Positions 46,126 to 53,159 of a DNA stretch of 64,000 nt are shown here, one piece after another (positions within the stretch are counted from its first letter, which is position 1; the number at the start of each line of letters is the position of its first letter). The DNA is from Nitrospira sp. (lineage in GTDB: Bacteria > Nitrospirota > Nitrospiria > Nitrospirales > Nitrospiraceae). A program made the translations under genes and the position numbers. Below the pieces are notes generated by a model, which saw nothing but the letters and a program-made list of their open reading frames with translations, was not told the origin of the DNA and ran no database searches. The stretch is from NCBI GenBank assembly GCA_016715825.1, contig JADJXO010000003.1:372001-436000 (forward strand), given 5' to 3'.

Positions 46126-46479
46126 ATGAAAGACGTGAGAACAATTAACACCACCGCACATCGTTTTGATCATCTGATCGGCCACGTTGCATGCGTGACC
46201 ATCCTGACGTACCTCGGATTAGTTCTGCTGGCCACTGGCTGTGCGGCGATGTCCGTTGAGCCGACGGGGGCTCATCACCATTCCCAGGAAGCAAGCCATT
46301 CCTCCCTCTGCGCCTGGTCCTGCCAGATGATCTCGCAGAGCGGCCCGGCGGCATCGGTGCCGATGGCTGTTGTCAGTTTCGTTTCGGCCCCGGCGATGCT
46401 CCCTCACGCTCACCCCCAGCTACACACTTCGGTTGCTCCACGTTCCTCTCGTGCTCCCCCAAGTCTGTCACTCGGATAA
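46126..46479 (+). CDS. Small C-x-W-x-C / RAPP lipoprotein candidate, copy 4
   Basis: A 117-residue protein from ATG 46126 (AGGGTGG upstream; the frame is open 84 bases further). A hydrophobic segment ends in LATGC (Cys39, possible lipobox), then GAHHHSQEASHSS, CAWSC (Cys62, Cys66) and SSRAPPSLSLG at the end. A second His-containing patch (PHAHPQLHTS) lies before the C-terminus. It follows the HTH gene by 61 bp. Confidence 0.72.
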   Translation: MKDVRTINTTAHRFDHLIGHVACVTILTYLGLVLLATGCAAMSVEPTGAHHHSQEASHSSLCAWSCQMISQSGPAASVPMAVVSFVSAPAMLPHAHPQLHTSVAPRSSRAPPSLSLG

Positions 46480-46610
46480 TTCAGCCGGACTCGTTTCCTG
46501 TGGCAGGTGCTATCGTCGCGAATGTGGCTCATCTGTCGCCTCTCTAGAAACGTGTCCCTCTTGAGTCATCCTGATTCTTTGAGTCGTAACCGGAAGCAAT
46601 CAGAAACTTC

Positions 46611-46684
46611 CCGAGAGCGGTTGCCCATCCCTCTCGGACTGATCAGGGCGGGGCGTTTCGCTGCCCATCGGCGGCCCCGCTCTG
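46611..46684 (+). promoter_or_regulatory. Two-hairpin element 2
   Basis: P1: CCGAGAG (46611-46617) with CTCTCGG (46631-46637). P2: CAGGGCGGGGC (46644-46654) with GCCCCGCTCTG (46674-46684), one G-T wobble. The stem-loop order and CTCGGAC-type closing sequence match the other copies. It lies 130 bases after copy 4 of the small protein family. Confidence 0.6.
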
Positions 46685-46760
46685 GTTACTTTGGTAGGGC
46701 AGGTGGTGGCGGGTGATCATGAGTCATCGAGGTTTAGGCGAGCATCGTTGCACTATCACT

Positions 46761-46831
46761 GTCCGGCCGAGTTGCCCCCTCGATCGGACGATCCGGGGCG
46801 CAGGTCACCCCTCCGTCGACCTCCGCCCCGG
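46761..46831 (+). promoter_or_regulatory. Two-hairpin element 3
   Basis: P1: GTCCGGCCGAG (46761-46771) with CTCGATCGGAC (46779-46789), 11-bp stem with one mismatch and one wobble, 7-base loop. P2: CCGGGGCGCAGGT (46793-46805) with ACCTCCGCCCCGG (46819-46831), one mismatch. About 260 bases upstream of the SmbP-like gene. Confidence 0.65.
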
Positions 46832-47093
46832 TCCTTTACGGGTGGATGTAGCAGACGCATGAGAAACGGGTCTGGCAGTTGCGCACTCTTCTCCCAGACC
46901 TGCCTGGGGAATCGGTGGTGCCTCCCTCCGATTCCCTGGCCCTTCGGGGTTCAGGACGCGGTGAGTCGTTCTGAAGCGAAGAAACTGTCTCCCGGTACGT
47001 TCCAATATCAACGCGCTTCTTAGTGGAGTAGGAAGTATGGTGTATAGTGATCGATCGAGTGGGAACGTACCTAACCTATACTGAGGAGGAGTT

Positions 47094-47387
47094 ATGAGCC
47101 GGATCAAAGTTACCATGGCTGTTGTTGCGGTATGTGGAATGCTTGGAGGAGGAATCACCCAGTCCGCATTGGCCGGAGGGGACGGACACGTCAAGGAGGT
47201 TATCAAGCACGCGAAAGAAGGAATTGCGCACGAGAAGGAAGCGATCAAGCACCTGGAGGAAGCTATCCAGGGAAGCGACAATGCTCACGCCAAAGAAGCG
47301 CTTGAGCATGCGAAGGAATCGATGAAGCATGCAGAGGAAGCCCTGGCACATGCCGAAGAGGCTCAGCATCCGGCCAAGCACAAGTAA
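47094..47387 (+). CDS. Small His-rich metal-binding protein (SmbP-like)
   Basis: A 97-residue protein. Signal peptide (1-27, ending SALAGG), then a helical repeat with His every 7 or so residues: VKEVIKHAKEGIAHEKEAIKHL, LEHAKESMKHAEEALAHAEEA and the tail HPAKHK. This heptad-like E/H/K/A pattern is that of SmbP, a periplasmic Cu(II)-binding protein first described in Nitrosomonas europaea. The start has a strong GAGGAGGAG. It is the clearest indication that this region deals with metal, probably copper, in the periplasm. Confidence 0.85.
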   Translation: MSRIKVTMAVVAVCGMLGGGITQSALAGGDGHVKEVIKHAKEGIAHEKEAIKHLEEAIQGSDNAHAKEALEHAKESMKHAEEALAHAEEAQHPAKHK

Positions 47388-47469
47388 ACGATCGAGCCGG
47401 ATCGCTGCCTCACAGCAGTAGGGTCCCGAGCATCGTCGCAGGCCGAAACCGCATGAATAGCGTATTTCA

Positions 47470-47518
47470 TGAAGCGTCGTTTGTGAAGAGTCCGGATCTG
47501 AAGACGAGATACGCTTCA
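47470..47518. repeat. GTGAAGCGT-type inverted repeat
   Basis: TGAAGCGT (47470-47477) and ACGCTTCA (47511-47518), 33 bp apart; the same arms as the two copies inside the nuo operon. The flanks also share GTTTCACG-like text. Confidence 0.5.
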
Positions 47519-47634
47519 CGTTTCACGGAAATCTCGGCGTAGCGACCTGCCTGGGTGCGGATACGCATAGGCAGATGGGTGCGGGAGAAACGTTCATGTA
47601 GATACATGACCCGATACGAACATCGCCGTGTTTT

Positions 47635-47705
47635 GTCCGAGTAGGCGCCCCTCCCGCTCGGATGCTAGCGCGGGACGAAGGGTGCTGCCTCCTCCTTCGT
47701 CCCGC
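47635..47705 (+). promoter_or_regulatory. Two-hairpin element 4
   Basis: P1: GTCCGAGTAGG (47635-47645) with CCCGCTCGGAT (47653-47663), 11-bp stem with two wobbles and one mismatch, 7-base loop. P2: GCGGGACGAAGG (47670-47681) with CCTTCGTCCCGC (47694-47705), perfect 12-bp stem, followed by ACTATATTCT. About 200 bases upstream of copy 5 of the small proteins. Confidence 0.7.
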
Positions 47706-47904
47706 ACTATATTCTGTGCGGAGGAACACATGGGGGGAAGCTGGTACGCTGAAGTGATGAATCCACGATTTCATGAGATGTCACATGTGTAGCATGCGTA
47801 GGCATCTGTAGGTAGACAGCACATCCGCATTGGTGTACAAGCTCATTCAATATACGTAGGGCCAGATGGGGTACGACACTAGGGTGAGATAGAGGGCCAA
47901 TAAA

Positions 47905-48252
47905 GTGAAGCGCTTCGGTCGGATATTCAAGCACCGTTCCATCGCTGTCTGTGCAGTCGCGATTTATGCGGTGCTGGTTGTGCTGAGTGCCGGCTGCACA
48001 TTGGCCCATGCCGAGAAAATTCAAGCGCATCATCACCACAGTGAAGAGAAGTCGTCTCCTCAAAGCGTATTTTGTTCCTGGGTCTGTCAAGCAACGTCTG
48101 ATCTCGTCACGGTAGCGCAGCCGCCTGTCGCGGTTGCCTGGATCGTAGTCGAACCGCAAGTCCTAGCTCCCGCTTCATATTGCCTGGCATCTGCCTCTCC
48201 AGTACTTCAACCCCGTGCCCCTCCGAGCCGCGGGTTTCTCCTGCACGGATAA
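47905..48252 (+). CDS. Small C-x-W-x-C / RAPP lipoprotein candidate, copy 5
   Basis: A 115-residue protein from GTG. A hydrophobic segment ends in LSAGC (Cys31, possible lipobox), then AHHHHSEEKSS, CSWVC (Cys57, Cys61) and QPRAPPSRGF. It shares the order His-run, C-x-W-x-C, R-x-P-P with the other four. AGAGGG lies 12 bases upstream. It is followed by two-hairpin element 5. Confidence 0.72.
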   Translation: MKRFGRIFKHRSIAVCAVAIYAVLVVLSAGCTLAHAEKIQAHHHHSEEKSSPQSVFCSWVCQATSDLVTVAQPPVAVAWIVVEPQVLAPASYCLASASPVLQPRAPPSRGFLLHG

Positions 48253-48343
48253 GAATCAGCACGGCACGGTCTCTCGTTTTGGGAATGCTACCTCTGCTGA
48301 GTCTTATTCCGGCTTCATCCTAACCGTAACACATAGGAAATTG

Positions 48344-48408
48344 GTCTGAGTCAAGCAGCCGTTGGCTCGGACGAGGGGAGAGGGTGCTTCTTCCTCGGCC
48401 TTCTCCCC
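48344..48408 (+). promoter_or_regulatory. Two-hairpin element 5
   Basis: P1: GTCTGAGTCAA (48344-48354) pairs over all 11 bases, with two wobbles, with TTGGCTCGGAC (48362-48372); 7-base loop. P2: GGGGAGAGGG (48375-48384) with CCTTCTCCCC (48399-48408). It ends about 95 bases before the start of the second HTH gene. Confidence 0.7.
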
Positions 48409-48502
48409 ACTATCAGAAGCGACGACGCGTACAACGAGGGTGATCGGCCTTTTCTCGAACACCGTGTAGAAACGGCCCGTACAGAATATGGAGGAATTGA
48501 TT

Positions 48503-48820
48503 ATGGATGCGATCGGAACTTTGCAGCAGAAGAAACTGCTTCGTGTCGACGAAGCAGCACAGATTCTCAATGTCAGTCGGTGGACGGTGTATCGCTGGGT
48601 GGAAGCCGGGCGCCTTGGTGGTACTCGACTGGGCGTGGGGAGCTTGAGAATCTTCAGCGAGACGGTGGCGGCCCTTATCGATCTCCACTGCGTGGGGGTG
48701 ACTCCGGCAACGCCCGTTGACCATTCGGCCACCCAGATCTCGCCCAAACAGAGAGGGCTCAAGCATCGCTATGTGAGTGATGACCGGGGTCGTCGGGATA
48801 GGCATCCCGTCGCCGTCTAG
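48503..48820 (+). CDS. Excisionase/MerR-like helix-turn-helix protein, copy 2
   Basis: A 105-residue protein from ATG 48503 (GGAGGA eight bases upstream; another ATG at 48488). Core LLRVDEAAQILNVSRWTVYR, then GTRLGVGSLRIFSETVAALI. The C-terminal 35 residues are basic and poorly conserved. The stop is immediately before the start of the second barrel protein, so the two are co-translated or coupled. Confidence 0.85.
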   Translation: MDAIGTLQQKKLLRVDEAAQILNVSRWTVYRWVEAGRLGGTRLGVGSLRIFSETVAALIDLHCVGVTPATPVDHSATQISPKQRGLKHRYVSDDRGRRDRHPVAV

Positions 48821-49891
48821 ATGAACGCGCAACGGCTCTTGTCCAAAACGTGGGGCTACGGGTGTCTGGTCCTGCTGAGCCTATGGAGCAACCCCTCTTC
48901 AGTGGAAGCATCCTGTGGTTCGGTGAGTTGTTTCGTGGTGATCGGTTCGCAGCAGGCCGTCTCACCGGCCGGTGTGCTGACGGTGAACCTCAGTTTCGCC
49001 CACACACCAAACGAGATTCCTCCCGGAGGCGCGAACACCATTCCGTTCGCCAACCAGCAGACCAAGCAATTGATCCTGGCGAATAGCCAGGTCAATCAAC
49101 TCAGCACGCTCGTTCAAACAGGGGTGTTGGATCTCAACTATGGACTGACGGAACGGATCGGCCTACAAGTGCAGGTACCCTACCGCATCGTCGACGCGAT
49201 CGGACAGATCGGATCCGGTGCCGTCTCCAATACGTTTGACCGTGGATTCGGAGATATCCTTGGGAAGGTGAAGTATAACCTGTTACCCAGCCTGCGCAGC
49301 ATGGTGGTCTTGGAAATGGGGGTCTGGTTTCCCGTCGGCGACTACGGCTACGAACCTATCGGTGGGCAGCTCGCCGAATCGACACTCCAAGTCGGACGAG
49401 GGACCTTCGGGGTTCAACCGGGCTTCTATCAAACCTACGAGCTGATTCCGCATCGATTGAATCAATTTCTATCCGGGAACATTCGATACACGTTCCGAAA
49501 CTCGGATGGGTATCGGTTTGGTGAAGAGTTTTCCGTGAATGCAGGGCTCAATCTCGTGACGTTCCCCTGGTTGACGCTCACCAACCAAATCAATTTTCGT
49601 TACAAGGGAAGAGACAACATCGAGGCAGCATTACTCGAGTTTCGACCTGCTCCATTGAACCGGGCCGTCTTGCTCGATGCAAACATTATCGGCCGATCCG
49701 TGCCGACTACCGACCATACCTATGTCGCATTTTCCACCGGGGCGGTGGTCAATGTCTTCGACTTTGCCCAGGTCTATTTCATCGCCCAGGTGCCGATCTA
49801 TCGAGACTTCAATGGGAATCTGCAGCAAGAGGTCAGCTTTGTGGGGGGCGTCACGAAATACTTCACCACGCCGACCCTGTTTAAGCAGTGA
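48821..49891 (+). CDS. Outer-membrane barrel protein with N-terminal CGSVSC motif, copy 2
   Basis: A 356-residue protein, the same length as copy 1. Mature N-terminus SCGSVSCFVVIGSQQ is identical in both. Further shared phrases: LDLNYGLTER, TYELIPHR, LAESTLQ(V/I)GRG and YRDFNGNLQQ (HRDFNGNLEQ in copy 1). Signal peptide about 1-30. The conserved text in an otherwise diverging barrel suggests a functional N-terminal site. It begins one base after the HTH stop. Confidence 0.78.
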   Translation: MNAQRLLSKTWGYGCLVLLSLWSNPSSVEASCGSVSCFVVIGSQQAVSPAGVLTVNLSFAHTPNEIPPGGANTIPFANQQTKQLILANSQVNQLSTLVQTGVLDLNYGLTERIGLQVQVPYRIVDAIGQIGSGAVSNTFDRGFGDILGKVKYNLLPSLRSMVVLEMGVWFPVGDYGYEPIGGQLAESTLQVGRGTFGVQPGFYQTYELIPHRLNQFLSGNIRYTFRNSDGYRFGEEFSVNAGLNLVTFPWLTLTNQINFRYKGRDNIEAALLEFRPAPLNRAVLLDANIIGRSVPTTDHTYVAFSTGAVVNVFDFAQVYFIAQVPIYRDFNGNLQQEVSFVGGVTKYFTTPTLFKQ

Positions 49892-49933
49892 GTCGAACGA
49901 GTGAAGACCTAAAGTTGTTAGGAGCTTGGCATC

Positions 49934-51472
49934 ATGGCACAGACGACGCAGATCACCAGATGGCGTGATAGGCTCGGGTGGTGGGGGAGGTACGCGATAC
50001 TTCCGGCCCTTCTCTTGTTCGGTGCGTGTAGCGGTGGTGAAGACGGCGATCCACCGCCGAACACGCCCCTCTCGATCCCGATGGCACTGGTCGTCAATCA
50101 GGGCGAGACGACCATGACGACGCTTCGGCTGGACGGACAGTCTCCTCCTGTCATCAATACCTTGCCCCTCGGCCCGCCACAGGCGGATGCCATCGGCGGT
50201 GTCGCGTTCTCACTCGGCGAATGGATCTTTGTCACCAATACGGCGACCAACCAAGTCGCTACCATCGATCCGATCGGGGGGCTGACACCGATTCTCGAAG
50301 GTTTCCTGACTGAAAATCCATTGGATCCCAGAGTCAAAATCGGGCAGAGGCCAACACGCATTTACAGGGATCCGGTCGATAAGGAAGTACTGTGGACGAT
50401 GAACGACGGAGATCCGGCCACCGGTCTTGATACGGTCGCTAACTGTTCTCAGGGAGGTTCCGTCTCCGTCCTTCATAATTCGCATCTCGGCGTGGGTGGG
50501 GAAAAACCCCGCGTGACATCGATCGTGTGTCTGTCAGGAAAGGGCGCGCACTTCATCGCGTTCTCTCGGCCGCCGGTCACGGCGCAGGAACTTGCGTTTG
50601 TCTCCAGCCAAACGACAGGGCTGATCAGTATCCTGCTTCCCGTGGCAACGGCAGGAGGAGATGTCGCGTGGAGTGAGTTTTTTCAGAAGATCGACCTGTG
50701 CGACAGCGCCAAGGAGGCGTCATTGGGACAACCAGCCTGTGACGGCAGCGTGACGACGGCGAATCGTTCACTGCCCGCCGGGATGTTTTGGTCCAAGGCC
50801 ACGGGGAAGATCTATAGTTACCTCGCGGGGTACCGCTCGGTGGTGGAGATTGATCCGACATCCTTCACCATTATCAGGCGCATCGATGTGCCGCAATTCC
50901 AGCAAGTGGCGCTCACACCGGACGACCGATTTCTCTTCTTGGTCGGCGAGGACAGCACCTCGGATCCGGCTAAAGTGAGCGGGCGAATTGGTTTCGTCGA
51001 TCTGACTCAACCGACGCTCACGCTTGTGGGCCCTCACGCCTTAGACCATGTTCGGCCTGCTCAGTTCCGCTTCACCGCTGATGGTAAACGACTCTACATG
51101 ACCCAGACGAATGCCACGATAGGACTCACACCGCAGCAATCCGGTGTGATGGTGAGGGACGAGCTGCTCGTTTTCGATGCGACGACGTGGCCGACGTCGT
51201 TTCCGCTGCTCACCACGGTCGATCTGCCCTCCGTCGGCCCGCTTGGAGTCCACGCCCTTGATCTGTGGGTGACCGGCCCCAAGGGGGCGGGATCGGCCAA
51301 GGGCATTGTGGTGACGAATGCCCCGCACACCGGCAATGGATCAGTCTCTCTCATCGACGCCGCGAACCATACGATCACGGCGACGATTCCGGTCGGAAGA
51401 AGCCCCAAACAGGTCACGGTCTACTATGTGGGACTTGCCGCAAACGACAATCAGGCGACACCGACCCAATGA
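49934..51472 (+). CDS. Beta-propeller lipoprotein, copy 2
   Basis: A 512-residue protein. Lipobox FGAC at Cys32; propeller blades such as WIFVTNTATNQVATIDPIGG, PTRIYRDPVDKEVLWTMNDG, IYSYLAGYRSVVEIDP and SVSLIDAANHTITATIPVGR. It is homologous to the copy at 43073-44533 along its length. Its stop overlaps an in-frame ATG (51469) of the next gene, though that gene's likelier start is 51544. AGGAG precedes the start by 11 bases. Confidence 0.8.
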   Translation: MAQTTQITRWRDRLGWWGRYAILPALLLFGACSGGEDGDPPPNTPLSIPMALVVNQGETTMTTLRLDGQSPPVINTLPLGPPQADAIGGVAFSLGEWIFVTNTATNQVATIDPIGGLTPILEGFLTENPLDPRVKIGQRPTRIYRDPVDKEVLWTMNDGDPATGLDTVANCSQGGSVSVLHNSHLGVGGEKPRVTSIVCLSGKGAHFIAFSRPPVTAQELAFVSSQTTGLISILLPVATAGGDVAWSEFFQKIDLCDSAKEASLGQPACDGSVTTANRSLPAGMFWSKATGKIYSYLAGYRSVVEIDPTSFTIIRRIDVPQFQQVALTPDDRFLFLVGEDSTSDPAKVSGRIGFVDLTQPTLTLVGPHALDHVRPAQFRFTADGKRLYMTQTNATIGLTPQQSGVMVRDELLVFDATTWPTSFPLLTTVDLPSVGPLGVHALDLWVTGPKGAGSAKGIVVTNAPHTGNGSVSLIDAANHTITATIPVGRSPKQVTVYYVGLAANDNQATPTQ

Positions 51473-51543
51473 CCGCCTGTGAGATCGACGCAGCAGTGAC
51501 GCGTCTCTTTCCGGACTTTAAACCACCAGGTGAGGGCCATGGC

Positions 51544-52683
51544 ATGCTAAGACAATCGCGGGTTGCTTATAATCGGACGTGCCTCACGCTTCTTGCGGCA
51601 CTACTGCTTGCGTGCCTCTCCCCATCGACTCCGGTTGTCGCCGGTACGATGGATCGTTGGCAGGCGTTGACGGACGAAGGAGTCGTGGCTCGTGAGCAGG
51701 CCAAGTACCAGGAAGCAGAACACCTATTCCTACTGGCGAATCAGCAGGCTCAAGGCTTTGGTCTTCTCGACGTGCGTCGTGCAACCTCACTGAACAATTT
51801 AGGGTTGGTATTTCATGATCAAGGGAAACATGAGGTCGCGAAGTCCTACTATGAGCGGGCGCTGGTCCTCTGGGAGCAGGCGCTCGGTCCAGCCCATGAA
51901 CATGCGGCGGTTGCACTGCATAATCTAGCCGAAATTTATTTGGAGCAAGGTGAGTTTGGCCAGGCAGAGACCCATTATCTTCGCTCGTTGACGATCGGAG
52001 AACGAGTGTTAGGTCCCGGCCATCCAAAGTTGGCCGTAGGATACAATGGGTTAGGAATGCTCTATCGAAAGCAGGGACGTCAGGTTCAAGCAGAAGCGAG
52101 CTTTCACTTGGCACTGGGCATGCTGGAGAAATCGGATGGCACCGAATCCGTGGAAGAGGCCACGATCGTGAACAATCTGGCGTCGCTCTACAAGGAGAAA
52201 GAGTTGTATGCATTTGCCGAGCCGCTGTACCAGCGAGCCCTCAATCTTCGTCGGGCATTCTTGGGCGAGTGTCATCCTAGCGTCGCCATGAGTCTGAATA
52301 ACTTAGCGAATCTGTACCATGCTCAAGGACTATCCGAACTTGCGGATCAACGCTATCGTGAGGCGGTCGCCGTTCTTGAGGCGGTGCCGGACTCACCAGA
52401 GAGGCTGATGGGGAGTATCCTTGGAAATTGGGCCTTGCTTGCGCATGAGCGTGGTCTCTATATCGAAGCCAAGTTTCGGTACGAACGCGCACTGGTCATT
52501 CAGCATCAGACATTGGGAGGTCATCATCCGATGGTCGAGGTCTTGCGTGATCGTTATGCCGGTCTACTTCGGGAACTCGCGAGTGAGTACAGGCGGGGTT
52601 CATTACCACGAGGGCCTCAGCCATCCGCACCCCAAGGGTCAAATGGAGTTGCTCAAGCGGTGGACGTCGGAAATCTCGAGTGA
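51544..52683 (+). CDS. Secreted TPR-repeat protein (kinesin-light-chain type)
   Basis: A 379-residue protein. Start at 51544 gives a signal peptide (about 11-35) and has GGTGAGGG upstream; an in-frame ATG at 51469, coupled to the propeller stop, would add 25 residues. At least five 42-residue TPR units follow, each with the NLA/NLG and ERVLGPGHPKLA pattern, e.g. SLNNLGLVFHDQGKHEVAKS and VNNLASLYKEKELYAFAEPL. TPR proteins scaffold complexes; here a role holding the envelope proteins together is inferred. Confidence 0.85.
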   Translation: MLRQSRVAYNRTCLTLLAALLLACLSPSTPVVAGTMDRWQALTDEGVVAREQAKYQEAEHLFLLANQQAQGFGLLDVRRATSLNNLGLVFHDQGKHEVAKSYYERALVLWEQALGPAHEHAAVALHNLAEIYLEQGEFGQAETHYLRSLTIGERVLGPGHPKLAVGYNGLGMLYRKQGRQVQAEASFHLALGMLEKSDGTESVEEATIVNNLASLYKEKELYAFAEPLYQRALNLRRAFLGECHPSVAMSLNNLANLYHAQGLSELADQRYREAVAVLEAVPDSPERLMGSILGNWALLAHERGLYIEAKFRYERALVIQHQTLGGHHPMVEVLRDRYAGLLRELASEYRRGSLPRGPQPSAPQGSNGVAQAVDVGNLE

Positions 52684-52696
52684 AAAGAGAGCTGAC

Positions 52697-53059
52697 ATGA
52701 CGAGATTGAGAACAGTATGGGTAGAATCAATCCGCGCAACCCGTCTGCGTGCCTACGCCCTAGGCGTCACGGCCTGGTTGTTGATCGGAGGATGCGGCGG
52801 AGTGTTTACGGGAATCCCTGAACTGGATACACCCGATGGACGAGTGTTCGCGCAACGCTGCAGCGCTTGCCACGGGAAGCCGTTCGGAAGCCATGGAGTG
52901 ACCCACGGAGTTCCTGATCCCCGGTTCAGAACCCTGGCGGAGTGGCAGGATCTTCTGCCGAGAATGGAACAGTTGATGCGCGAAAAGGGGCTCCCCTCCC
53001 TGACTGAATCCGAACGTGCGGCGATCATCCGCTATGCGAGCCGGCATGCAAAATCATAG
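52697..53059 (+). CDS. c-type cytochrome lipoprotein
   Basis: A 120-residue protein. A basic N-terminus and hydrophobic segment end in LIGGC (Cys33, lipobox). The haem motif CSACH (Cys55-His59) is followed by GKPFGSHGVTHGVPDPRF and RTLAEWQDLLPRMEQLM, whose Met residues could be the sixth haem ligand. It is the last gene of the second cassette, 13 bp after the TPR gene. It could carry electrons for a periplasmic redox step, for example Cu(I)/Cu(II). Confidence 0.87.
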   Translation: MTRLRTVWVESIRATRLRAYALGVTAWLLIGGCGGVFTGIPELDTPDGRVFAQRCSACHGKPFGSHGVTHGVPDPRFRTLAEWQDLLPRMEQLMREKGLPSLTESERAAIIRYASRHAKS

Positions 53060-53135
53060 GGAATTGCGTTATTGTTGAATGTTGGGACATCCCATAGCTG
53101 CTCCGTTGTTTGGCCAAGGGCCACAGTGAGATGAG

Positions 53136-53159
53136 GAACACCAGGATCTTCTGGTGTTC
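53136..53159. terminator. Bidirectional hairpin between cytochrome and TIGR03790 genes
   Basis: GAACACCAG (53136-53144) and CTGGTGTTC (53151-53159) form a perfect 9-bp stem with a 6-base loop, between convergent genes. No long T-run follows on either side. Confidence 0.5.

Larger units (their letters stand above)
46480..47093 (+). other. 614-bp gene-free region with two hairpin elements
   Basis: No convincing coding sequence was found here; the short open frames have no ribosome site or domain. It contains two-hairpin elements 2 and 3 (46611-46684 and 46761-46831) and the region upstream of the SmbP-like gene, which begins after GAGGAGGAG. Confidence 0.55.
47388..47904 (+). other. 517-bp gene-free region with repeat and hairpin element
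   Basis: No supported gene. It contains an inverted repeat of the GTGAAGCGT type (47470-47518), a short hairpin (TCATGT/ACATGA near 47595) and two-hairpin element 4 (47635-47705). The next gene begins with GTG at 47905. Confidence 0.55.

Noticed and set aside
46480..47093. Possible tRNA or CRISPR in the gene-free stretch
   Set aside because: No cloverleaf-type arms and no regularly spaced identical repeats; the repeats here are the two-hairpin elements.
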